Below are positions 5,985 through 12,822 of a DNA stretch of 13,721 nt, in pieces. This stretch comes from Zymomonas sp. (lineage in GTDB: Bacteria; Pseudomonadota; Alphaproteobacteria; Sphingomonadales; Sphingomonadaceae), in the NCBI GenBank assembly GCA_027489105.1, contig JAIYAJ010000308.1:1-13721 (forward strand). Reading direction: 5' to 3'. A model generated the notes under the pieces. The model searched no databases. It had not been told where the DNA came from and worked only from the letters and a program-made list of their open reading frames with translations. Numbering within the stretch: the stretch's first letter is position 1; the number at the start of each line of letters is the position of its first letter. A program made the position numbers and the translations under genes.

Positions 5985-6395
5985 ATGGCGCGACAAATCA
6001 CTCTCCCTGTGAAGGGGGTCGACTTCCCCAACCGGGACGCGCGGTTGCATGGCAATATATCGCGCCGCTTCGAACTCGCCACCTGCCGACCCGGCGAGCC
6101 GGTCAGGCTGGTCGCCGAACCCGGCAATCCGGTCGACCCGAACGCGGTCCTCATCCTGTCGGCGCGCGATGTGCCCCTCGGCTATGTGCCGGCGGAACGG
6201 GCACCCCTCATCGCGCGCCTGCTGAAGCAGGGCGAAGGCGTACCCGCCATCTTCCAGGGCATTGCAGGCACCACCGCCTTCATCCGCCTGTCGCTCGACG
6301 GAACGGTGCCCGTCCTTCCCGCACTGCCCCCTGCCGTCGAAGCCATCGACGCGGAGCCGGACTATTTCACGGATCCGCCGAGCCCGTTCGACTGA
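5985..6395 (+). CDS. HIRAN-domain protein
   Basis: This 136-residue protein is essentially one HIRAN domain. The family pattern is clear in RLVAEPGNPVDPNAVLIL (about residues 41-58) followed by DVPLGYVPAERAPLIARLL (about 62-80): a beta strand, the NP.DPNAV turn, a G.VP strand, then a helix. HIRAN domains in helicases such as HLTF bind 3' DNA ends; in bacteria they also occur alone or fused to other domains, where their role is unsettled. No helicase or nuclease motif is present here. The last 40 residues are acidic and Pro-rich. ATG 5985 has only a weak ribosome site (AGGG about 8 nt upstream). The neighbours give no clear functional partner. Confidence 0.82.
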   Translation: MARQITLPVKGVDFPNRDARLHGNISRRFELATCRPGEPVRLVAEPGNPVDPNAVLILSARDVPLGYVPAERAPLIARLLKQGEGVPAIFQGIAGTTAFIRLSLDGTVPVLPALPPAVEAIDAEPDYFTDPPSPFD

Positions 6396-6407
6396 CCGCG
6401 CTCCGTA

Positions 6408-6800
6408 CGGGATCAGGCCCGTCTGCAAACCGATGCTGTCGTGCAGCGCATAGCGGTCGACGATATCCGCGCTCGCCCGGTTATAGCCGACGACCTCCAC
6501 GGCGTTACCCTCGCGCCGCAACCGAAGCACGATCTTGTCGAGCGCTGCCGCGGCCGAGATGTCCCAGAAATGCGCTGCCGACAGGTCGATGCGCACCTCC
6601 TTCCCCGGCTATTCCGGCTGAAAGCAGCGGGTGAAGCGTTCGACCGAGAACATGCGCCGCACTTTCGCGGCGAGGAAGATGCCCGAGAGGATCACTCCGG
6701 CGAGCACTCCGGGCAACAGGTCTCGTGTCCAGACCAGGACGACGACCGAGGCGTAAAGCCCGACCTGCGGATCGGCGGCCGGAATAGCCACCTGGAATTG
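6408..6800 (-). pseudogene. Remnant of a SulP-family anion transporter (last membrane segment and STAS domain)
   Basis: Reading leftward from about 6800, the first block (VGLYASVVVLVWTRDLL, then GVLAGVILSGIFLAAKV) matches the last transmembrane segments of SulP sulfate/bicarbonate-type transporters. It ends in an in-frame TAG at 6609-6611. In the same frame, from 6596, comes a STAS core (RIDLSAAHFWDISAAAALDK, then LRREGNAVEVVGYNRASADI and VDRYALHD). In intact SulP proteins roughly 40-50 residues separate these blocks; here about a dozen codons and the stop remain. The other transmembrane helices are absent and upstream sequence does not continue the family. After about 6410 the frame runs on without a sensible end. 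Internal deletion, nonsense codon and lost 5' end make this a decayed gene. Confidence 0.75.
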
Positions 6801-6920
6801 CTCCGGGTCCTTGCAAAAGCCGTGGCCTTGGTGGCGCCCGATCGAGAGATCGACGCGGAAGATGTCGAAGCGGACGCAGCGAGAATGCCCGGCTTTGGGT
6901 CACCCGGCCTCGATTGATAA

Positions 6921-6961
6921 GGCCGACCGTCCATCGGTGGGGGCCAAATGGACGGTCGGCC
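6921..6961. repeat. Perfect 14-bp inverted repeat (strong hairpin)
   Basis: GGCCGACCGTCCAT (6921-6934) and ATGGACGGTCGGCC (6948-6961) are exact inverted copies around a 13-nt G-rich loop. A 14-bp GC-rich stem would be very stable as RNA or cruciform DNA. No T-run follows on either strand, so it is not a classical intrinsic terminator. It lies between the SulP remnant and the wHTH-TPR gene, 230 bp before the latter. It may be a terminator relic, an operator, or one copy of a dispersed palindromic element. Confidence 0.7.
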
Positions 6962-7191
6962 AATCATGCCGAAGCGCCAGCGGCCAGGATCCCGTTGGGG
7001 GTAGGATCCGAAGTCGCCGGACTGCGCCGGCGTGCGCGAAGGCTTGACCCATCGAACACGCAGCCAGGCTGCCAGCCGAAAACAGCGCATTGCCGTCTGT
7101 AGCGGCAGTTTCTCTGCGTCTCTGTTACCGTTACATCGAGGCTCGATAATGTTCATGACTCGCTGTTTCGAAGCGTTTATCGTTACGCCCG
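6962..7191. other. Intergenic region upstream of the membrane wHTH-TPR gene
   Basis: No gene is supported in these 230 bases. The right half is less GC-rich and probably contains the promoter of the gene at 7192. A GTTACCGTTAC tandem is seen around 7125-7136, but no confident promoter elements can be assigned. A short GCAGC/GCTGC inverted repeat lies at 7060-7072. Confidence 0.4.
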
Positions 7192-8943
7192 ATGAGCGGG
7201 CACCAAACCGGAGCGGGAGGCAGTGACGCCGATGCCGCACGCCAGGAACCACAGGGAGCGGCGTCCGAGCAGGCTGCGTTGATCCGTATGGAACTCGACT
7301 CGATCCTGACTTCACCCGATTTTTCACGCGCACCGATCATGAAGCGGTTGCTCTGCTTTCTGGTGGAAGAAACTGTCGCCGGGAGAGGCGACCAGCTGAA
7401 GGCCTATTCGGTAGCGGTCGACGGTCTTGGCCGCGCACCCGATTATGATGCGCGCGCAGACAGCTACCCCCGGGTGCAGGTCGGCCGTCTGCGCAAGATG
7501 CTCGACAATCATTATCGGCTGTCCGGCGCTCAATATGGAGCCCGACTGAGCATACCGAGCGGCCGGTACAAGGTGGTGCTCGAACTGCCGACGATCGCGC
7601 CGGAAGGTTCAACGGAGCCGCTGCCGCCCGCCCTTGCGGAACATATGCCCTCGTCGGGGCCATCGCGGCTGTCCTTCGGGATCTCGCTGCTGCTGACCCT
7701 GGTGCTCGTGGTCGGCCTGGGCACGGCTGTGGCGCTTCTGTTGCCCATGGGCACCTCGCGCGCCGCCGATGAGCGCCCGATCCTTGAGGTCGCCGGCACG
7801 AACATGGCGCGACAGAGCCCGCTGGGTTCGCGCATTCGCACCGTATTGATAAACGGCCTCGGTCGCAGTCTTGCGTTCGACCTGCGCCCGCTTCCGCTGT
7901 CGCCGTCCGTGCAAACGCCGTCGAGAGACGCGCCCCCCGCGCGCTATCGTCTGGGAGCGGACCTGATCGATGGCCCATCGCCCCGCCTCTTCCTCCGCCT
8001 GACCCAGCTATATCCCAACAAGCTCCTCTGGTCCGGCGACGTCACGCTGCCGCCCACCGTGCGCAGCGACGCGGCAGCTCTGGACCAGCGACTGGCGTCC
8101 GTCATCGCGACCATCGGCAAGGTGGACGGGTTGATTGCCATCCACGAACTCCAGCGCAGCGCCGGGCAGGAAGCGATCGGCTATAGCTGCCTGCTGCTTT
8201 ACCATCGCTATCGCAAGCAGCGATCGCCCGAGGACCGCCTCCATGTCGAGACCTGCGTCGACCGCAGCCTGGCGCGCAATCCCGACGATGCCACGCTGCA
8301 GGCGGCTGCGGCACAACTGGCTGCGGAGAAGATGTACGATCCCGGCGTCGATCCGAGTTCGAAGGCCGGATATCTTCTCATCGCACGGCGCCACGCGCAG
8401 CTGGCACGTGTACTCGACCCTTATAATGGCTGGACCAACGCCACCCAGGCCCGCATTGCGCTGGCCCGCGGCTCCTGCTCTCAGTCATCCAATTTCGCAC
8501 AGCGCGCCGTCGCCCTGCAACCTTATGAACCGAACTTGCTCGCCGATGTAGGGGTCTATCTGGCCGATTGCCGGGACCCTCACGCCGAAGCCGTGATCCG
8601 CCGCGCGATCGCGGTTGGCGATGACCCCTCCGGCCGTTATCATGTCCCGCTGCTGATGCTCGCCATCATCCGCGACGATCATGCTCTTGCCCGTGAGGCC
8701 CTGTCGCAGATGGCACCGCCGGTGATCGGGCGGCCGCGCGGCTTCTACATCATGGCAGCCGCGGGCTATGGCATGCTGGGCGACCGGGAAAAGGGGCGCG
8801 CAGCCTGGAAACAGCTCGAGAGGCTGGACAACGCCGTCGCTCCGGCACCCCGCGCCTATCTCGATCAACTCGGTTATTCGCCAGAAACGCGACGGAAAAT
8901 TGCAAAGGATCTCCGACTGATCGGCCTCGCACCGGATCTGTGA
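7192..8943 (+). CDS. Membrane-anchored protein with N-terminal winged-helix-like domain and C-terminal TPR-like region
   Basis: This 583-residue protein has three parts. Residues about 31-132 match a domain found before adenylate-cyclase and TPR modules: ILTSPDFSRAPIMKRLLCFL, GDQLKAYSVAVDGLGR, DSYPRVQVGRLRKML, and an IPSGRYKV end, reminiscent of an OmpR/CadC-like winged helix. A single transmembrane helix follows (about 160-185). Beyond it, outside the cytoplasm if the N-terminus is inside, is a region of about 400 residues. Its last 220 form helical pairs resembling tetratricopeptide repeats (YNGWTNATQARIALARG, AVALQPYEPNLLADVG, AAAGYGMLGDREKGRAAWKQ). The layout recalls CadC-type one-component membrane regulators, but DNA binding is not shown. 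No ribosome site precedes ATG 7192. An HRXXN kinase gene follows 95 nt downstream on the same strand. Confidence 0.8.
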   Translation: MSGHQTGAGGSDADAARQEPQGAASEQAALIRMELDSILTSPDFSRAPIMKRLLCFLVEETVAGRGDQLKAYSVAVDGLGRAPDYDARADSYPRVQVGRLRKMLDNHYRLSGAQYGARLSIPSGRYKVVLELPTIAPEGSTEPLPPALAEHMPSSGPSRLSFGISLLLTLVLVVGLGTAVALLLPMGTSRAADERPILEVAGTNMARQSPLGSRIRTVLINGLGRSLAFDLRPLPLSPSVQTPSRDAPPARYRLGADLIDGPSPRLFLRLTQLYPNKLLWSGDVTLPPTVRSDAAALDQRLASVIATIGKVDGLIAIHELQRSAGQEAIGYSCLLLYHRYRKQRSPEDRLHVETCVDRSLARNPDDATLQAAAAQLAAEKMYDPGVDPSSKAGYLLIARRHAQLARVLDPYNGWTNATQARIALARGSCSQSSNFAQRAVALQPYEPNLLADVGVYLADCRDPHAEAVIRRAIAVGDDPSGRYHVPLLMLAIIRDDHALAREALSQMAPPVIGRPRGFYIMAAAGYGMLGDREKGRAAWKQLERLDNAVAPAPRAYLDQLGYSPETRRKIAKDLRLIGLAPDL

Positions 8944-8963
8944 ACCAGTGATTTAGCGCTATC

Positions 8964-8975
8964 CCGCTTCGGCGG
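8964..8975 (+). terminator. Short TTCG-loop hairpin after the wHTH-TPR gene
   Basis: CCGC-TTCG-GCGG forms a 4-bp stem with the very stable UUCG tetraloop, 20 nt after the stop at 8943. There is no T-run, so efficient termination is doubtful; it may only be a 3'-end structure or chance. Confidence 0.25.
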
Positions 8976-9038
8976 TCGGCGTTACAGCCGTGCAACGATA
9001 TCGCATCGACCATCGGATGCAGACGCAGGGATGGCCCC

Positions 9039-10049
9039 ATGAACACCGTCGTCGACATCTCCCTCCGCCTTGCCGGCCGAAAGCCCGATCTGGGGGCGGA
9101 CCTGCTGGTAGCTGCGGCCGCGATCGGCCTTGCAGCCGCCGGACGACTGATCGTCGACATTTTTGCGCCGGGTGTGGCGCCCTTCGCCTTCGTCTTCCCC
9201 TTCATCATATTGGCGAGCCTGGTCGCCGGCGCACGGGCGGGACTGATCGCGGCAAGCATCTGCCTGATCCTCATCTGGTATTTCGTCATTCCCCCGGCTC
9301 GCTCCTTCGAGATCACTGCGACGCAGCTCATCGGTCTTCTCGTCGCCGCATTCTCTCTCGTCCTTGCGGTGGCCGTAATCTCCGCCTTCCGCTCCACGGC
9401 CCTGCGTCTGCGCGAGGAGGAACGCCGTCATATCGAGTTTCTCTCTCTCGCCTTGCGCGAGGTGGACCACCGGACGCGCAACAATTTCCAGATCGCGGCC
9501 TCGCTTCTGGTATCTCGCGCAATGTCCCACGCCGATCCCGACGTGCAGGACGAGCTCCGCGCAGCGGCAGGCCGGCTGCAGTCGCTCGCCGCCGTCTATT
9601 CCAACCTGGCGCTCAGCAGCGCCGACCTGACCAATGTCCTGCTGCACGACCATTTGCGCGATGTCTGTGACCGGATTCGGGAGGCTATGCTGCCCCCCGG
9701 CATCACGCTGAGCCTCGATGCCGAACCGATGCAGGTAGCGGCGAAGACAGCCGTGGCGATCGCGCTGATCGTCAACGAGGCGATCACCAATGCCGCCAAA
9801 CATGCCTTTCCCGATGGTCTCGGAGAGATCGCCCTATGGGTCCGGCGCGAAGGCGACGGGCTGGTGGTGACGATCGAGGACAATGGCGTCGGGCGGGCGG
9901 ACGCGCCATCGGAAAAAGGCCATGGCAGCGGAGCGAGCCTGATGCAATTGCTCGCCCGTTCGCTCCGCGCCACGCTGGACATCAGTGCGGGCTCGACGAT
10001 CGATCATGGGACGCGCTGCGAATTGCGCGTGCCGGCCCAGCCGGACTGA
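9039..10049 (+). CDS. Membrane sensor histidine kinase, HisKA_2 (HRXXN) family, with DUF4118-like input domain
   Basis: This is a 336-residue inner-membrane kinase. The first 118 residues hold about four closely packed transmembrane helices (LLVAAAAIGLAAAGRLIV, FAFVFPFIILASLVAG, LIAASICLILIWYFV, LIGLLVAAFSLVLAVAVI), resembling the KdpD-type DUF4118 region, with no sizeable periplasmic sensor. The dimerisation helix carries LREVDHRTRNNFQ, phospho-acceptor His144 in an HRxxN motif. The ATPase has an N-box (NEAITNAAKHAF, 226-237) and DNGVG (261-265). HRXXN kinases in sphingomonads and relatives can phosphorylate PhyR-type or single-domain regulators. No response regulator is adjacent. AGGGATGG before ATG 9039 supplies a ribosome site. 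The stop lies 22 nt from the convergent pstB stop. Confidence 0.88.
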   Translation: MNTVVDISLRLAGRKPDLGADLLVAAAAIGLAAAGRLIVDIFAPGVAPFAFVFPFIILASLVAGARAGLIAASICLILIWYFVIPPARSFEITATQLIGLLVAAFSLVLAVAVISAFRSTALRLREEERRHIEFLSLALREVDHRTRNNFQIAASLLVSRAMSHADPDVQDELRAAAGRLQSLAAVYSNLALSSADLTNVLLHDHLRDVCDRIREAMLPPGITLSLDAEPMQVAAKTAVAIALIVNEAITNAAKHAFPDGLGEIALWVRREGDGLVVTIEDNGVGRADAPSEKGHGSGASLMQLLARSLRATLDISAGSTIDHGTRCELRVPAQPD

Positions 10050-10061
10050 GCGGCGCGCCGC
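10050..10061. terminator. Palindrome between convergent kinase and pstB genes
   Basis: GCGGCGCGCCGC is a perfect 12-bp palindrome sitting in the 22-bp gap between two converging genes. It could act as a compact bidirectional terminator or pause site, but it has no loop of useful size and no T-run, so the call is tentative. Confidence 0.25.
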
Positions 10062-10071
10062 CCGGACCGGA

Positions 10072-10950
10072 TCAGCCGAAGCGGCCTGTCACATAATCGC
10101 GCGTGCGCTGGCCGCGCGGATTGGCGAACAGCTCCTCGGTCGGCTGAAACTCCATCATCCGGCCAAGATACATGAAGCCGGTATAGTTGGAGATACGCGC
10201 CGCCTGCTGGAGGTTGTGCGTCACGATTACGATCGTGAAATCCTCGCGCAGTTCGATCAACGTCTCTTCCAGCTTCGCGGTGGAAACCGGATCGAGCGCC
10301 GAGGCGGGTTCGTCGAGCAGGAGGACATCCGGCTCCACCGCGATGCCACGTGCCACGCAGAGGCGCTGCTGCTGCCCGCCCGACAGGCCGAGGCCCGAAC
10401 TGTGCAGCTTGTCCTTGACCTCGTCCCACAACGCGGCGCGGCGCAACGACTTCTCGACGATCACGTCCATCTCGGCCCGGCTCTTGCGCTGGTAGAGGCG
10501 CACACCGAAAGCGACATTGTCGTAGATCGACATCGGGAAAGGCGTCGGCTTCTGAAACACCATGCCGACGCGCGCGCGCAGGCCCGCGACGTCGACCGGC
10601 GAACGGACCATCGTCGCCTCGTCGATCGTGCCCTCGCGCTCGCGCAGGCGCTGGAGGCTCTTGCGGTCGGCGAGCACGTCATGACCGTCGAGAAGGATGC
10701 GGCCGACCGCATGCTGACGCGGATAGAGATCGTAGATCCGGTTAAGCGCGCGCAGCAGGGTCGACTTGCCGCAGCCCGACGGGCCGATCAGCGCGGTGAT
10801 CTTGTTGCGCTCGACCGGCAGGTCGACGCCGAACAACGCCTGGGTTTTGCCATAGAAGAAGTCCAGCTTGCGCGCTTCGATCGCGAGCCGGTCGCTCGGC
10901 GGGAAGGCCAGATGGACCTCTTCGGACAGATGCGAAGGAAGGTCGGTCAT
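10072..10950 (-). CDS. pstB: Phosphate ABC transporter ATP-binding protein PstB
   Basis: This 292-residue ABC ATPase drives phosphate import through PstC/PstA on the cytoplasmic face. It has Walker A GPSGCGKS (56-63), Q-loop [11 protein letters not shown] (Gln133), signature LSGGQQQ (199-205), Walker B VLLLDEP (219-225) and switch His255. [14 protein letters not shown] and the YVTGRFG end are PstB hallmarks and closer to the enterobacterial type. Compared with the E. coli protein (about 257 residues) it has a longer N-terminus and an extra block of about 25 residues (about 95-120) before the Q-loop. Its ATG overlaps the pstA stop by one base (TAATG), so translation is coupled. phoU, the usual next gene, is absent. 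Confidence 0.96.
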   Translation of the reverse strand: MTDLPSHLSEEVHLAFPPSDRLAIEARKLDFFYGKTQALFGVDLPVERNKITALIGPSGCGKSTLLRALNRIYDLYPRQHAVGRILLDGHDVLADRKSLQRLREREGTIDEATMVRSPVDVAGLRARVGMVFQKPTPFPMSIYDNVAFGVRLYQRKSRAEMDVIVEKSLRRAALWDEVKDKLHSSGLGLSGGQQQRLCVARGIAVEPDVLLLDEPASALDPVSTAKLEETLIELREDFTIVIVTHNLQQAARISNYTGFMYLGRMMEFQPTEELFANPRGQRTRDYVTGRFG

Positions 10951-11786
10951 TAGCGGCGGGCCTCCCGGGCGACGACGCGCCCGATGATGTTGATGGACAA
11001 GACGGCGACGGCGATCAGCAGCGCCCCGACCCAGGCCAGACGCTGCCAGTCCTCATAGGCGGACAGGGCGAACTGGAAGATGGTCGTGGGCAGACTGGCC
11101 ATGGGTTGGGTCGGATCGACCGAGAAGAACTGGTTGCCGAGCGCGGTGAACAGCAGAGGCGCGGTTTCGCCGCTGATGCGGGCGAAGCCGAGCAGCGCGC
11201 CGGTGATCAGGCCTGCGCGGGCGGACTTCCACACCACCTTGCGGATGACGAAGGCGCGGCTGGCTCCCAGCGCCATACCGGCTTCGCGCAAGGCGCTCGG
11301 CTGCAGGCTCAATATGTCCTCGGTCGTCCGGGTCACGATCGGCATGGCGATGATCGCCAGCGCCACGGCACCGGCAATGGCCGAGAAGCCATGAAAGGGG
11401 CGGACCAGTATCTCGTAGACGAACAGGCCGATCAGGATCGACGGCGCCGACAGCAGCACGTCGTTGAGAAAGCGGACGGCGGCACCATAAGGGGAGCTGC
11501 CGCCATATTCCGACAGCCAGGTACCGGCCAGCACGCCGATGACCACGGCGATCAGCAGGCCCATGCCGCACATCATGATCGAGCCCATGATCGCGTTGGA
11601 CAGCCCCCCCTCGGAGCCGGGAGCGGGCTGCGTCATGGTGAAGATCTTGGCGTCTATGCCGCCCAAGCCCTTGCTCAGCAGCGACCACAGGATCAGGACG
11701 AGCGCGGTCAGGGCGATCAGCGTCGCGATCGCCGTGAGCCCGACGAACAAATAGTTGGAGAGACGGCGGTAGAGGGCGCGATCCAT
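10950..11786 (-). CDS. pstA: Phosphate ABC transporter permease PstA
   Basis: This 278-residue integral membrane protein forms half of the phosphate channel with PstC. The start at ATG 11786 is chosen because the sequence becomes PstA-like there ([17 protein letters not shown]), it lies 10 nt after the pstC stop, and GAGG in a TTGAGG context gives a ribosome site. The long open frame further upstream is a shadow of pstC. About six transmembrane helices are visible, the first at residues 12-36. The cytoplasmic loop [20 protein letters not shown] (about 165-184) is the EAA motif that contacts PstB, and [11 protein letters not shown] follows it as usual for PstA. Length and order match the family. 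Confidence 0.95.
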   Translation of the reverse strand: MDRALYRRLSNYLFVGLTAIATLIALTALVLILWSLLSKGLGGIDAKIFTMTQPAPGSEGGLSNAIMGSIMMCGMGLLIAVVIGVLAGTWLSEYGGSSPYGAAVRFLNDVLLSAPSILIGLFVYEILVRPFHGFSAIAGAVALAIIAMPIVTRTTEDILSLQPSALREAGMALGASRAFVIRKVVWKSARAGLITGALLGFARISGETAPLLFTALGNQFFSVDPTQPMASLPTTIFQFALSAYEDWQRLAWVGALLIAVAVLSINIIGRVVAREARR

Positions 11787-11796
11787 GGCGAGGGCC

Positions 11797-12747
11797 TCAA
11801 TATTTCTGGCCGCCGAGCAGAGCCCGGGCGATGGCGAGGACGCCGAAGGTGATGAAGAACAGCACCAGGCCGAGCGCGACGAGCGCCGCACTGTGCATGT
11901 CGCTGGTGGCCTCGGCGAACTCGTTGGCGATCGTCGAGGCGATGGTCGAGCCCGAGGCGAAGATGGAGTCGGGGAAGCCGTGGGCATTACCGATGATGAA
12001 GGTGACGGCCATCGTCTCGCCGAGCGCGCGGCCGAGGCCGAGCATGACCACGCCGACGACACCGCGCCGGACATAGGGAATGATCACCGAGCGGACCACC
12101 TCGAAGGGGGTGCAACCCAGGCCATAAGCGGCCTCGCGCAACTGCGCCGGAACGGTCATGAACAGCTCGCGGAAGACCGCTGCCATATAGGGCAGGATCA
12201 TGATCGCGAGGATGACCGATGCGGTGAAGATGTTGGCGCCGTTCGGAATGCCGGAAAATACCGACTCCTGCCAAGAGCCGGGCTCGGCCTCCATAATCAG
12301 CGGGAGCTGAACATGCTCGGCGAACCAGGGCGCGAGCACGAACAGGCCCCACATGCCATAGACGATCGACGGGATGCCGGCGAGCAGCTCGACCGCGATC
12401 GCCACCGGCTGCGCAATGGTGCGGGGGCAGAATTCGACCAGAAAGACGGCCACGCCCAGCGCCAGCGGCAGCGCCATGACCAAAGCAAGGAAGGCGGTGA
12501 CCAGCGTGCCGACGATCGGGCCCGCAGCACCATAGACTTCGGTGACCGGATTCCATTCGCTCGAGGTGAGAAATCCCAGCCCGAACTCGGCGAAGGCAGG
12601 CCAGCCGCCGATGGCGAGGCTGATGACGACGCCGCCCAGAGTGACGAGCAGCATCGTTGCCGCGCCCAGGCAGGCCGCCTGGAAAATGGCCTCGCCGGTC
12701 GAACGCGATGGTCCGAAGCGTGCAGTGTCAGTTACGGCGCTGGCCAT
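11797..12747 (-). CDS. pstC: Phosphate ABC transporter permease PstC
   Basis: This 316-residue inner-membrane permease pairs with PstA. Six transmembrane helices can be traced, from AACLGAATMLLVTLGGVVIS (about 24-43) to ALVALGLVLFFITFGVLAIA (about 288-307). PstC hallmarks are WNPVTEVYGAAGPIVGTL (65-82), VELLAGIPSIVYGMWGLF (119-136) and the EAA-type loop QLREAAYGLGCTPFEVV (202-218), followed by LGRALGETMAV. ATG 12747 has an ACAGGA ribosome site close upstream. It is the first permease gene after pstS and is separated from it by a 75-nt gap holding a hairpin. pstA follows after 10 nt. Confidence 0.96.
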   Translation of the reverse strand: MASAVTDTARFGPSRSTGEAIFQAACLGAATMLLVTLGGVVISLAIGGWPAFAEFGLGFLTSSEWNPVTEVYGAAGPIVGTLVTAFLALVMALPLALGVAVFLVEFCPRTIAQPVAIAVELLAGIPSIVYGMWGLFVLAPWFAEHVQLPLIMEAEPGSWQESVFSGIPNGANIFTASVILAIMILPYMAAVFRELFMTVPAQLREAAYGLGCTPFEVVRSVIIPYVRRGVVGVVMLGLGRALGETMAVTFIIGNAHGFPDSIFASGSTIASTIANEFAEATSDMHSAALVALGLVLFFITFGVLAIARALLGGQKY

Positions 12748-12766
12748 GGTCCTGTTCCCGTAAAGC

Positions 12767-12790
12767 GGCGAGGTTCAAACGCACCTCGCC
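12767..12790 (-). promoter_or_regulatory. Intercistronic hairpin between pstS and pstC
   Basis: GGCGAGGT (12767-12774) and ACCTCGCC (12783-12790) form a perfect 8-bp stem with an 8-nt loop in the 75-nt gap between the pstS stop and pstC start. On the transcribed strand no long T-run follows, so it is more likely a partial terminator or 3'-end-stabilising structure than a full stop. Such a structure would let pstS mRNA outnumber the permease and ATPase messages, as binding proteins usually do. Confidence 0.6.
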
Positions 12791-12822
12791 TACCCCCTTG
12801 CCTTCTCGGGTTGACGTTCCGA

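Noticed and set aside
5934..6596. 220-codon minus-strand frame read as one protein
   Set aside because: Only its first 60 codons are meaningful, as the STAS part of the SulP remnant; the rest is antisense to the HIRAN gene.
8982..9803. 273-codon minus-strand frame
   Set aside because: Antisense to the HRXXN kinase and without a recognisable domain.
9985..10953. 322-codon open frame on the plus strand
   Set aside because: Antisense to pstB, which has all ABC ATPase motifs; the plus-strand translation has no recognisable domain.
11787..12074. Long N-terminal extension of pstA
   Set aside because: It is Ser/Arg/Pro-rich shadow of pstC; PstA similarity and a ribosome site begin at 11786.
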